Assembly: GCF_018784445.1 (NCBI RefSeq)
Contig: NZ_WQOH01000100.1
Span: 108,726 to 172,725 of the forward strand
From: Gemmiger formicilis
GTDB lineage: Bacteria > Bacillota > Clostridia > Oscillospirales > Ruminococcaceae
Length of the DNA: 64,000 nt
Direction: 5' to 3'
Shown: in pieces, positions 25,456-35,300 of the stretch
Numbering within the stretch: position 1 is the stretch's first letter
Layout: the number at the start of each line of letters is the position of its first letter
Notes under the pieces: generated by a model
Seen by the model: only the letters and a program-made list of their open reading frames with translations
Told to the model about the DNA's origin: nothing
The model's database searches: none
Made by a program: the position numbers and the translations under genes

Positions 25456-28128
25456 TTACGCCTCCAATCTTGCCATCATAATTAACCTAAAATCCGGATA
25501 TACCTGTGAGCCTTTCCTGTGCTGTGCTTCAATGTTTGCCTTTTCTTTTTGCAGCTTTTGCAGGCGGCTTCTCCGGATATTCTCAATCCCAATATGTTCC
25601 GCAGCCTCTTGCCTCAGCTCCAAAGCATACATATATTTCTTGAAACTCTCCTCATTCTGCTGCATCTGCTTCTCTTTTAATTCAACAAATGTGTCATAGG
25701 CAAAATCCATGCAACTTTTTTCAAGCTTAGAATAAATTTCCGCATCCACATTCGACGCAGACGAAACCCGGAGCTTGCTGTTTCCATCGAGGAAAACATC
25801 CATAATACGCTTTCCTGCCATCGGTCGCAATACCATTGCGCTGTTGACAAATATCGGCAAAATCCGCTTTCCGCTCTCTTTTTCAGAGATAGACAGCTCC
25901 CAAAGCATAAAATAGCCTTCCTCATTGGGGAAGTTGTCAATCTGGATGGACATAAGCGGTGCCGTCCGATCCTGCACCAACTCCGTCTTCAAATGCTGTG
26001 TGATTTCTTCATCTGCAATGCTGATGCGGTCAATCAAACGCTGGTCATGCCCCTGCCAGCACTCATAATAGGTCAGCATTGTGCGGAGCGCACTGTCTAC
26101 ATCGAAATTCGACTCTGTTCCGACAAGTTTTGTCAAGTCTTTCTCTTCTCGGATCACATCTTTATATTTCTGCGCATTCGTAAGCTGCTGCTTCATCTCT
26201 GCCTCAACTGGGTACAGATTCTTCTCTACCTGTGAAGCATGACCAATGGAGCGCATATATACATCCGTAAAGTCGCATTCTGCTACTTCGCTGTCCAGAA
26301 CATCGGAATACTTATCAACGCCCATTTCTTTCAGAATAACGGACAGTTTTTCTTCCAGCACTTCACGAACACGGTTTTCTACTGTTTCGCCCACAATAAA
26401 GTTATAAATATGCACATCTCTCTGCTGACCAATACGATCAACACGACCACATCGCTGCTCGATTTTCATTGGGTTCCACGGAAGGTCATAGTTGATGATA
26501 ATATTGGCAAACTGCAAGTTCAGACCTTCGCCACCGGCATCTGTCGAAATGAAAATACTGGTACTGGTCTTAAACTCCTGCATGGCAGCATTTCGTTCGT
26601 CAATGCTCATGCCGCCGTTTAGAATCGTTACCGTATAGCCTCTATTCACAAGCAGCTCCTGCAAATAAGTCTGCGTAGCAACAAATTCTGTAAAAATAAT
26701 AACCTTTTGTGTGCGATCCTCACTCAAAATAGCATCAATCTCATTCAACAGCGGCTCCACTTTTGCATCCTGATTCTGGAACTGTGCTTGTTTTGCAAGG
26801 GAGATAATCTGCTTCAGCTCTTCGATTTCCAACTCCATGTCCAGAGAAATCGCTTCGAGAGCATCCTCAACACCATCCTCGATGTTCAGTTCATCCAAAT
26901 CTTCTTCCCTTAAATTACCAACGCAGGTGCGCTGCTCCAGAAGAACATTTAATCTGCGCTCCAAGCTCTGTCGAATGGCCGCAGTACTGCTCGTCACCAT
27001 GCGCTGCATGATAATCAACAGGAAGATCAGGCACATATTTTTCTTGCGATTGCGCAGTGCTTTGTTATAGGTCTTTGCGACATAGGAGCTGACCATCTCA
27101 TACAGTTCCCGCTGTAAATTATTGCGTTCGTCCCATGAAATCGTCACAAGATGCGTGATACGGTTCTTGAACAGCAGATTACCATTATTGTCAATGGCCT
27201 CGCGCTTTTCCGTGCGGATCAGGAATGGAGCAACCTGTTCTCGGACAATAGATTTGGCATTCGGGAAAGCATCCGCATCCAGCAAACGAATCAGCCGCAA
27301 AAACGGCTCAGTTTTGCCATTATGCGGTGTTGCTGACAACAGCAGCAGATATGGGCTTGCCTGTGCCAACAGATTGCCCAGCTTGTAGCGAGCCACTTCG
27401 CCGGAGGAGCCAGCCACACGATGCGCCTCATCTATGATGATCAAATCCCATCCACTGTTGATGATGGAATAGATTCGTTCCTCGTTGTACTTTTCAACCT
27501 TTTCCTCACTCCAACCGGCGTGTTTTTCAATCGGCTTAATAGAATCCATCGGGGAAATCACCTGATCGAACTGACCATACACATCATCATTATCCGTCAG
27601 GCGGCGAATCGTATCATAATCGGATGGCAAAATTACTTGAAATTTCTCATGGAACTTTTCCTGCATCTCGCTTGCCCACTGGGTCACCAGACCAGTCGGG
27701 CAAACAACGAGAATCCTACTAACAAGACCACGGCTCTTCAATTCACGGATGATCATACCAGCTTCAATCGTCTTACCAAGACCAACTTCATCCGCCAGAA
27801 TATAGCGAATGTTGTTGGTCTCCATTGCACGGTTCAACACATGGAGCTGGTGCGGCAAGGGAATAATTCCGCTGGCAAGAGAAGAAAGAAAGCCACCGGC
27901 AGTTTCGTTTTTGATTTTAGAGAGCAGCGTAACATAGCGCAGATAATTTTCATCATACTGCATCGTACTGCCCGATGAGCTAAGCTGTTCCTCATTTGCC
28001 TTATACACCCGACCGGTTGCTGGGTTAAAGACCTTATAAGAAATATAGCCCCATGCTTCGATCTTCTCCAAAACCTGCACATTTGCTTTTTCTATTGTGT
28101 CAAAAACGAAATCACCTGTTGCGTGCAT
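25456..28128 (-). CDS. brxHII: BrxHII-type SNF2/DEAH helicase
   Basis: 890 residues behind GAGGAAATG. SF2 helicase with Q-like LPHQLHVLNRA, Walker A DEVGLGKT (about 113-120), DEAH (233-236), LLLLSATPHNGK, then a C-terminal helicase lobe with FISTDAGGEGLNLQ and QRCGRVDRIGQ (arginine finger motif VI). A helical tail follows. This is the large SNF2-type helicase that characterises type 3 BREX (BrxHII), similar to DISARM DrmD. Only four bases separate it from the upstream Cap15-like gene. Confidence 0.85.
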   Translation of the reverse strand: MHATGDFVFDTIEKANVQVLEKIEAWGYISYKVFNPATGRVYKANEEQLSSSGSTMQYDENYLRYVTLLSKIKNETAGGFLSSLASGIIPLPHQLHVLNRAMETNNIRYILADEVGLGKTIEAGMIIRELKSRGLVSRILVVCPTGLVTQWASEMQEKFHEKFQVILPSDYDTIRRLTDNDDVYGQFDQVISPMDSIKPIEKHAGWSEEKVEKYNEERIYSIINSGWDLIIIDEAHRVAGSSGEVARYKLGNLLAQASPYLLLLSATPHNGKTEPFLRLIRLLDADAFPNAKSIVREQVAPFLIRTEKREAIDNNGNLLFKNRITHLVTISWDERNNLQRELYEMVSSYVAKTYNKALRNRKKNMCLIFLLIIMQRMVTSSTAAIRQSLERRLNVLLEQRTCVGNLREEDLDELNIEDGVEDALEAISLDMELEIEELKQIISLAKQAQFQNQDAKVEPLLNEIDAILSEDRTQKVIIFTEFVATQTYLQELLVNRGYTVTILNGGMSIDERNAAMQEFKTSTSIFISTDAGGEGLNLQFANIIINYDLPWNPMKIEQRCGRVDRIGQQRDVHIYNFIVGETVENRVREVLEEKLSVILKEMGVDKYSDVLDSEVAECDFTDVYMRSIGHASQVEKNLYPVEAEMKQQLTNAQKYKDVIREEKDLTKLVGTESNFDVDSALRTMLTYYECWQGHDQRLIDRISIADEEITQHLKTELVQDRTAPLMSIQIDNFPNEEGYFMLWELSISEKESGKRILPIFVNSAMVLRPMAGKRIMDVFLDGNSKLRVSSASNVDAEIYSKLEKSCMDFAYDTFVELKEKQMQQNEESFKKYMYALELRQEAAEHIGIENIRRSRLQKLQKEKANIEAQHRKGSQVYPDFRLIMMARLEA

Positions 28129-28132
28129 TACA

Positions 28133-28690
28133 TCATTTCCTCTTTTCTACTGCTTTCCATTCAATATCGCCTGTTGTGTTGCTCGAAGTCCAGTACTTTC
28201 CACGGATAGTTTTGTTATCACCTTCAAGTACCATTCTGCATGTACCATGTTGAATCGGATTACTCTTCTGCGTTGCAGCAGACGGATTTGTCATATAGGT
28301 GTAGTACAAAATATCTTGTCCGAATTCACTCACAATCGCTGCTGTAATCGTGACACTTGAATTTATATCCGTGTTAGTCTTTATATCAATCCCCAACCAT
28401 GTCTGTTTAATCTGAATACCGATTGGTTTTTCGCCTGCTGTTCCCTTAAATGTATAACGAATAGTTCCGCTATACTGTTTTTTCAAAACTGGAGGCCGAT
28501 TCCAAGGAATAATTTGCCACGCCCATTTTTCATAAATATAAAAGATGAGCGTCACCACAGTCACAGCATAACTAACGTTAGATGTATAGTCTCCAAATTC
28601 CTGCGGCTTCTTAATTAAGCAACAAATCGCAAATGTAAGAGCAGCTATGATTATTCCTGGTTTTATAAGTTTTTGTATCCGTTCGTTCAT
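28133..28690 (-). CDS. cap15: Cap15-like CBASS effector (two TM helices plus beta-barrel)
   Basis: 185 residues behind AAGGAGATGG. Two hydrophobic helices (about residues 11-26 and 38-53) are followed by a beta-rich domain from residue 70: QYSGTIRYTFKGTAGEKPIG, IQIKQTWLGIDIKTNT, then ILYYTYMTNPSA, IQHGTCRMVLEGD and IRGKYWTSSNTTGDIEW. This matches the SMODS-associated 2TM-beta (S-2TMbeta) effector, Cap15, whose barrel binds a cyclic dinucleotide and whose membrane part then disrupts the inner membrane. The cyclase gene lies 14 bases upstream. Both sit inside the BREX operon. Confidence 0.85.
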   Translation of the reverse strand: MNERIQKLIKPGIIIAALTFAICCLIKKPQEFGDYTSNVSYAVTVVTLIFYIYEKWAWQIIPWNRPPVLKKQYSGTIRYTFKGTAGEKPIGIQIKQTWLGIDIKTNTDINSSVTITAAIVSEFGQDILYYTYMTNPSAATQKSNPIQHGTCRMVLEGDNKTIRGKYWTSSNTTGDIEWKAVEKRK

Positions 28691-28704
28691 TCGCTGCCAT
28701 CTCC

Positions 28705-29694
28705 TTACTCATACTCGTAAAAAGAAGCCAACTGATCTATAAAGTTACACAGATTCGTATAGTCACTCGGTTTCGGACATAACTCCTTTATTCCATTTGC
28801 TTCTTTGTATCCCCCAAAATCATTCTTTCGATTTTGTAATGTTGCAATCAGCTGACTGAATGCATACACCTTACGGTAGGTCCCGCAGTAGGTACGATAC
28901 CAGGAATCCTCAATATTCCAAAGTAGCGATTCAAGCATAAACGAACTGACATTTTTTGCCACACTGCTATATGCTGTAATATAGCTATCTTCCATTAGAT
29001 AGCGCATTTTCTTCATAATGCGCACCATTTTCTTATAATGATGGTTCGTATCGTTATTTTTCTTCCGACCGTTTGCAATATGCTGCTCCGGGTAATTGAT
29101 GATCATGCCACCATTATCAGGATAAATAACAACACCACCCACAAAGTTACTTGCATCACGCCTATAATCTTGGCGATAGTCACGATATCGACGACAGGGA
29201 ACAGTATCAGCATCCTTGCGATATGTATTACCATGAACCTTTATGGATTTGTTCTTTCTCTCAACATCAGTGCCGAATTTACACTTCAATGCCTCTTGTA
29301 CTTCGTCCTTAAAAGTCTTTGCCGCCGCTGGCGCAGGAGTAAATCCGTAATCTGCTCCACTTTGTGGATATACAGAATCCTTCCGATACTCCGGCAAAAA
29401 TGTTTCTTCCTGAATCACCGCAACATCTACATCGCTCTCAGTGCGGACATTTGTATTGTTTGCATAGGAACCTTGTACGAACAGCTTGATATTACGCGAA
29501 TCCGATGAACGGCGCATCTGCAAAGAATACGCAAACGTATCAGTATACAGCGGTGTAATGGCCGCATTATCATCGGTAAATCCAAGTGTTTTCAACGCAT
29601 CGGCTACCATACGGATTGCGTTCTTGCACTGTCCATCCTCAGTTGCACTGAGAGGCTGAGAATAATTCGTCAGCATAGATTCCGTAAATTTCAA
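28705..29694 (-). CDS. CD-NTase (CBASS cyclic-oligonucleotide synthase)
   Basis: 329 residues; start codon TTG at 29694 behind AGGAGGGAT. The nucleotidyltransferase core is intact: LFVQGSYANNTNV (GS at 75-76), SDVDVAVI (Asp 88 and Asp 90), and a third acidic position in DADTVPCRRY (Asp 163). An OAS-like helical C-terminus follows (YKKMVRIMKKMRYLMED, then the SFMLESLLWNI segment typical of the family). On sensing infection such enzymes make a cyclic nucleotide that triggers the partner, here a Cap15-like membrane effector. No Cap2/Cap3 or HORMA/TRIP13 genes are present, so this would be a minimal type I CBASS. Confidence 0.88.
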   Translation of the reverse strand: MKFTESMLTNYSQPLSATEDGQCKNAIRMVADALKTLGFTDDNAAITPLYTDTFAYSLQMRRSSDSRNIKLFVQGSYANNTNVRTESDVDVAVIQEETFLPEYRKDSVYPQSGADYGFTPAPAAAKTFKDEVQEALKCKFGTDVERKNKSIKVHGNTYRKDADTVPCRRYRDYRQDYRRDASNFVGGVVIYPDNGGMIINYPEQHIANGRKKNNDTNHHYKKMVRIMKKMRYLMEDSYITAYSSVAKNVSSFMLESLLWNIEDSWYRTYCGTYRKVYAFSQLIATLQNRKNDFGGYKEANGIKELCPKPSDYTNLCNFIDQLASFYEYE

Positions 29695-29709
29695 ACTAAA
29701 TCCCTCCTA

Positions 29710-32283
29710 TCAAACACGCCCAAGGCTGATATCATAGTACATCAGCAGGTTGGAATCCTCCTGAATGGTCTGCTCCGGCAGACGTTCTGCGATATCAACG
29801 ATGGCTTTATAGTTCTTTTCTTTCCAAAGGCGCGAGAATCCCACACGGATGGCCTCCGAGCGGAACAGCTTCAGCTTACCCTTGCTGTTCATGTAACCTT
29901 CAAATTCCTTCCACAGATTCTTCTCACGCAGCTTGACCAAATCGCCTTCCTTGGTCACATCAGGGATGTACCAACGGCCTTTCTCGTCTTGCAGGAAGTT
30001 CTCTTCCAGAATGGTAGCAAGCTCCGGCATCTGCTCATACTTATCAACCGCCTTAACTTCCTGCATGAACTTCGGCTGAAGCTCTGCGTAGGTCTGCGGA
30101 CCGCAGAACTGCTCATCCAGCTGCTGATACAGCCACGAAATGGCAGACTTCTCATTCGTCACAAACATCTCGAACTGGATATTCTCTACTTCGGTCGTAA
30201 TACGTGCAGTATCGTACTCGTTGACTTGATCCGGCAGGAAGTACATATTATCGCGTTTCAGGAATTTCTCATCCAAGCCACGGTAAAAGTCGGTAGCATC
30301 CAGCGGCACAGGGATACCCTGCATGATATGGTATGCAACCATGCGGTCAAAGAGCAGGTATGCCTGACGCTCAGCAACCACTTCAATATGATCATTCTTC
30401 ACAACAACCACCGGAATATTTGCAAGGTGTTGGCGCACAAAATCCCATGCAGTGTCTACCGAACCAGCATGAAGTTGAAAATCCTTTCTAAAGCTTTCTT
30501 TCGGTTTATAAGCCGAAATAACAAGATCCTGCTTTATTGCTTGGGATGCCCCTTTGACCTGATTAAAGCTGCCTTGATTTTTATTAAGTGTACGGACATC
30601 AGCAATGATAAATCCAGCCCTATTCAATGATGTTTGAATAGAATTCCAAACCGCATTCTTCGAATTATGGAATTCTACAGTCATCCAGCGATTTGGCTTT
30701 AGAATTCTTTCAAACTCCGAAAAGCACTTTGTCATAGCTTCCTGATAGAAAGCAAGTTGCTTTCCCTGCGTTCGATTCATGACCGCTTCCGGCTCATTAT
30801 TCGTATAAACACGCAACCATGATTCCCAAATTGAATTTAATTCCGAGTACATTAAGTTATCGCCGAAAGGAGGGTCGGTAAATATATAATCAATGCTGTC
30901 ATTGGGTATATTCTCCAACATAGACGCTGATTGTGTTGAAATAATAGCTTCTGATCCAGTTGGCACTTCTGCAAATGCCTTCGAGACATTTTTGAGCCTT
31001 TCTTTTAGCAACTCTATTATAGATGTCTCCACTGAAAGAGACGGGAAATAGATCACTCCCGTTAAATATCCAGCATTCCAACCACCGCCGCCAAACAAGA
31101 AATTATGCATATGTACTTTGTTCATTTTTGTGGCTCTGAGAATGAATGCTGTAATAATAAACTTCATTTCATTACTTGCATTAGCCCAAATCAAAGATAA
31201 TGCATATAGATTTCTTTTTTGAAAGAAAAAATCTACAGATGTAATTCCCTTATTGATTGCCTCTTGTGTCTTATCTCCTTTCTTTACGGCATCAGTAGGA
31301 TACCAATACGGAATCGTGAGAGAATTGATTTTTTCAATTACCTTCAAGTCATCCTCATCCGGTTTCTTCTCCCAGTGTTTTCCATCCTGTGTCGTATATC
31401 GTATTAAAACCGGAATTTGCTTTGGTATGCTAACAGTCTTATTTTGAATACTATCAAATACAGTTTCTTTCGCTACTATACTGCTTTTTTTCGTCAACTC
31501 AGCTCCGCATCCTGGGCAACGGAACTTCTCAAGCATTCTTTTCTCATTTCTAAACACCGCTACATCCCAGAAAATGAATTCTCTACCGCAATGCGGACAG
31601 ATCATTACATCGGACCAAACTGTATAATCAATAGTCGCTTCCTGCCCATCAAATGTCATTGATAGCTGTCCATCTGAAGGAGCGACATGCTTTGTTTTAT
31701 ACATCCAGCCGCATTCTTTATTGAGTCTGTCGAGAAGATTCTCGCCTTCTTTCTCTAAAGCTTCTTGTCTAAATCCTGTATTATAACGGTTGGAAATGTG
31801 TGTTGCTGCTGGTGCCAAATCAATAAGAACAGCTTTTCTGCATCCAAATTTTGCTTCCTTAACATTTTGTGCAAATTTCATTCTATCCTGCATTGAAAGA
31901 TGCCCACATGCTTTTGCGGCCACTCCTGTCATGCCTGTTCCAGAAAAGCCATCGAACACAATATCACCAGGATTTGAATAATGAAGAATATAATTCATAA
32001 TGGCTTTGTACGGCACCTTTGTGTGATATGTATGTACCGTATACAACGGGTCATTCTTACCTTCACTCACATCTGCTGCAAACGGCTCCCTGTGATAATC
32101 GTCCGTTGCCTCATCATACGGAGCACCATACTCCTTGATAAACTCCTCGATAAACGGATTCGGGCAGGCGGTATAAAACGGCGCATCCGAGAGAGCAATA
32201 ATATCCTCATCCGTACCGATGGGGAATCCCTCAATATTGCGCACTTTATCTATATCTTCTTTGGTCAGCTTTCTGCGTTCCAT
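29710..32283 (-). CDS. pglXI: PglXI-type BREX DNA adenine methyltransferase
   Basis: 857 residues if started at ATG 32283 (the frame reaches 32334). Motif I DGFSGTGMTG is at about 111-120 and catalytic TDPPFGDNL at about 469-477. A zinc ribbon, CPHC (229-232) and CPGC (256-259), is inserted between them. The BREX methylase marks one strand of a non-palindromic site so that the host genome is recognised as self. It follows brxC, as in type 3 operons. A 25-bp hairpin repeat lies in its leader (32311-32335). A long helical C-terminal region probably reads the target site. Confidence 0.85.
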   Translation of the reverse strand: MERRKLTKEDIDKVRNIEGFPIGTDEDIIALSDAPFYTACPNPFIEEFIKEYGAPYDEATDDYHREPFAADVSEGKNDPLYTVHTYHTKVPYKAIMNYILHYSNPGDIVFDGFSGTGMTGVAAKACGHLSMQDRMKFAQNVKEAKFGCRKAVLIDLAPAATHISNRYNTGFRQEALEKEGENLLDRLNKECGWMYKTKHVAPSDGQLSMTFDGQEATIDYTVWSDVMICPHCGREFIFWDVAVFRNEKRMLEKFRCPGCGAELTKKSSIVAKETVFDSIQNKTVSIPKQIPVLIRYTTQDGKHWEKKPDEDDLKVIEKINSLTIPYWYPTDAVKKGDKTQEAINKGITSVDFFFQKRNLYALSLIWANASNEMKFIITAFILRATKMNKVHMHNFLFGGGGWNAGYLTGVIYFPSLSVETSIIELLKERLKNVSKAFAEVPTGSEAIISTQSASMLENIPNDSIDYIFTDPPFGDNLMYSELNSIWESWLRVYTNNEPEAVMNRTQGKQLAFYQEAMTKCFSEFERILKPNRWMTVEFHNSKNAVWNSIQTSLNRAGFIIADVRTLNKNQGSFNQVKGASQAIKQDLVISAYKPKESFRKDFQLHAGSVDTAWDFVRQHLANIPVVVVKNDHIEVVAERQAYLLFDRMVAYHIMQGIPVPLDATDFYRGLDEKFLKRDNMYFLPDQVNEYDTARITTEVENIQFEMFVTNEKSAISWLYQQLDEQFCGPQTYAELQPKFMQEVKAVDKYEQMPELATILEENFLQDEKGRWYIPDVTKEGDLVKLREKNLWKEFEGYMNSKGKLKLFRSEAIRVGFSRLWKEKNYKAIVDIAERLPEQTIQEDSNLLMYYDISLGRV

Positions 32284-32310
32284 AGCTGTTTTCTCACTTT
32301 CGTTTTCTAA

Positions 32311-32335
32311 ATTGTGCAAGCGGCACTTGCACAAT
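32311..32335. repeat. 25-bp inverted repeat, copy 2, between brxC and pglXI
   Basis: ATTGTGCAAG-cggca-CTTGCACAAT: 10-bp perfect arms with a 5-base centre, matching the layout and most of the sequence of 21204-21228. It is not followed by a T run on the minus strand, so it is not an obvious terminator. It could tune pglXI expression relative to brxC. Confidence 0.55.
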
Positions 32336-32336
32336 C

Positions 32337-35300
32337 TTATTTGACAATAATGCGGAGTTTACCTTCGTCTTTGCCCTTGGTATAGCCAGCAATCAGCTCA
32401 TTCAGCTTCTGTTTGAAAGTAGCTTCATCCATTGGCGGCAGCTTCGTCAGCTTATCCATCAAATCTTTTGCATCCACTACCACAGGTTCAAAGCCCTTCA
32501 GCAATGCCTGAATCGCCTTGATGAAGAAATCGTCAACACGCTTCGGCAAAGTACCGGATGTAATAAAATCATCAATCGCTTTCTGCTGTTCTGCACTCAG
32601 GTACTCTTTCTGGCTTGCCACAATCGGGTCAGAAATCGTATTCAACAGAGTCTGCGTCCACTCCGTCACCAGATCATCAATCCGAATATCCAGATTATCC
32701 AGCTGGCCCGCTACATTCGGCACTTGATCACCAAGGTTATAATGGCAATGCGGGCAGATATGAGTTGTTTTCAGCTCAGTCGGTGTCAGCTCATAGCAGA
32801 CTTTCAAGTTAGCCATGTCCTGCTCGATCTTTGTCAGTTTGGCTGCCGAAAGGATTTCAACGCCACGCAACTTACGCAGATTTGCCAGTACGGAACTCTC
32901 CTGTAATTTACCGCGTCGTTTTGCATCGTCAATGTCCAGGCGTTTTTTCTTGTGTTCTTCAAAATAAATGCCGATATACTCTTCTTTAACCTTTTCAAGA
33001 GCAGCATTTACCTTCTGTGCAGCTGCATCTCCGGATGTACCGGTCAGAATGCTATCGCGTGCAGAACGGAATTCGTCTTTTGCAGCTTCCAGTTTTTGTT
33101 TGAAGTTTGCGCCAAGGTCGATGAACTCAATGTTACTCAGATAGGAAACATTGTTTGCGCAATCCGTTTTGAAAGTCACATATTCCGCAATCGCTTTGAT
33201 CAGTGTAATCTGCTCCGCCAGCTTATCAATTTCCTCAAAGGTCAGCTTGAAGTTGTTCAGCTTCGCCGGAGTATTGAACCGAGCAGAATAATTGCTGAAT
33301 TCATCCTTAACTGCTGCACAGGCTTTCTGCATAGCGATCAAATGCTGCGCATCCACAAGCGGTTCATTCCAAAGCTCAAATCCATTGTTCAGCTTCTGGT
33401 TCGCAAGAACAGCAGAGTTGCTCGTTTCCTGCGCTTTTTTCAGCAGTTGTTTTACTCCCTCATCACGGTCATTCGGGTTGTCCAGCAGAACCGGATTGAT
33501 TTCCAGCACATCAAAAAGCTTTTTCAGCTCTGCCATTGCCATCTGCGCAGGCCGTGCCAGATATTTGAACTCATACAAGTCCAGAACACCAATGCGAGGT
33601 ACAGTATCCAGATTCGATGCACTCAAAACAGTGCCATTGCGCAGAGTCATCGTTGCATAGCCCGCATACACCATGGACAGGAAGATGATCGGTGTAAAAA
33701 GATAGTTGATCTTGAAATGTTTATCTTCATACTGATCATCGTATTTGACATTAAAGATATCCGAATAATTGATAACGCCCTGCGGCGGCAGCTGTTTCAG
33801 CTGGTCAATGTAGTAAGCTGCATACTTGGAACCTTCCGGTCGAATCTTATCGCCATCCAGAACGCCAAAGCTCTGGAGCATCAAGGTTGCCGTCTGCGTT
33901 TTACGACCAGCAAAATAATCAAATGCCTGCCGTACATTTTCTGCCATGTTTTTCCGAGTTACCTTTGTTTTCATCATAGGACAATCCGGATATTTGCCGC
34001 AGAAATATTCATCCAGACACAGGGAAGCCGCCAAATCAACGGTGTCCTTAAAGTCCATATCTCGGTTATAGCGTCCACGGAGCACTTCGATCATCTGCCG
34101 CTTCTGCCCCTTATACTGGATATCAAAGCAGGTGTTCTTATTTTCACTCAGATACTTAATCAGCTTTTTGCGGATCATCGCCGCTTTGCTCAGATAGGCA
34201 TCCTTATCTTTGCCTTCACTGATCTGTGCCTGTGCATTGGCAGCAGAGAAGAAGCCCAGAATCTCCTTGAACTCCGCAGTGGATTTGAAGAAGAAATAAA
34301 CTTCATCCTCCAAATTTTTCACAGCAATACTGCCGCTGCTGTATGGCGGCATAATATGGATATAGAAATCCCGTTCCGGCTGCGCAGTGCTGCGCTCTCC
34401 CGGCAGACCGAGGAACAGATAGCCTTCACGGAAAATGTTATGACTATCCCAGTTCAGGTCACGCTGATAAATCTCAAATCCAGGAACATACTGCTTTGCA
34501 TCCCAATCGAGGCAGCTGTAAATCAGCTGATAAAAATAGCGATTCAGTTCGCCATCTGCCATGATGGAAGCCTTTTGTTTGATCTTCTCATCATAGTCAA
34601 CGACCTTATCCACATCAATGTAATACTGGTTATTGGCATCGTTGTAGATAATGAACTGACCGGATACCGTGGTCATGATATCCTTCAGCGTAGTCTTAAT
34701 CAGAGCCAACAGGAAGTCTGCATCCTGCTCCGGCATCGGCAGGAACAGGCAAAGATCATCTTTCAGATTCTCTGCCGTCAGTCCGAAATGCACATCCAAG
34801 CCATTCGTAGTCAGGCGATGGACACTCAGTGCATAGATAATTTTAATTGCCAGCGGCTTGTATGCTGCCTTAGGGAACGCACGGTTAATGATATCCTCCA
34901 GCTGTCCGCTGGCAGTAACAACGCGGTTGATGGTCACATCACTCTTGAGCAATCCATTGGATTTGATTGCAGGCCAATAATTATCAAAAGAGATGATGCC
35001 AGGCTCATTTTCTGGCACATCGCGGTTAAAAATATCGCGAATCGTCATCGAGATGTTTTTCAGGATATGTCGATTCTCAATCAGGTAAATCTTATTGAAC
35101 ACATCAATATAGGACGGATGAATTGGGAACAGATCTACAAACTCGTCCATCCGGGAAGACATACCAGTATAAAGCATTGAGAATTTCTCCAAATGCTTGC
35201 GAATCAAAGCCTTCTGCTCAGGCGTTTTCTTCAAGATACGCTCAGACACAACATAAGATGTTGCCTCTTTGGTGATGACAATCTGCGTAAAACGATCCGA

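Noticed and set aside
32952..35180. 742-codon plus-strand open frame
   Set aside because: Antisense to brxC, which has clear P-loop motifs and a good start; the plus frame has no domain and cysteine/isoleucine-rich shadow composition.
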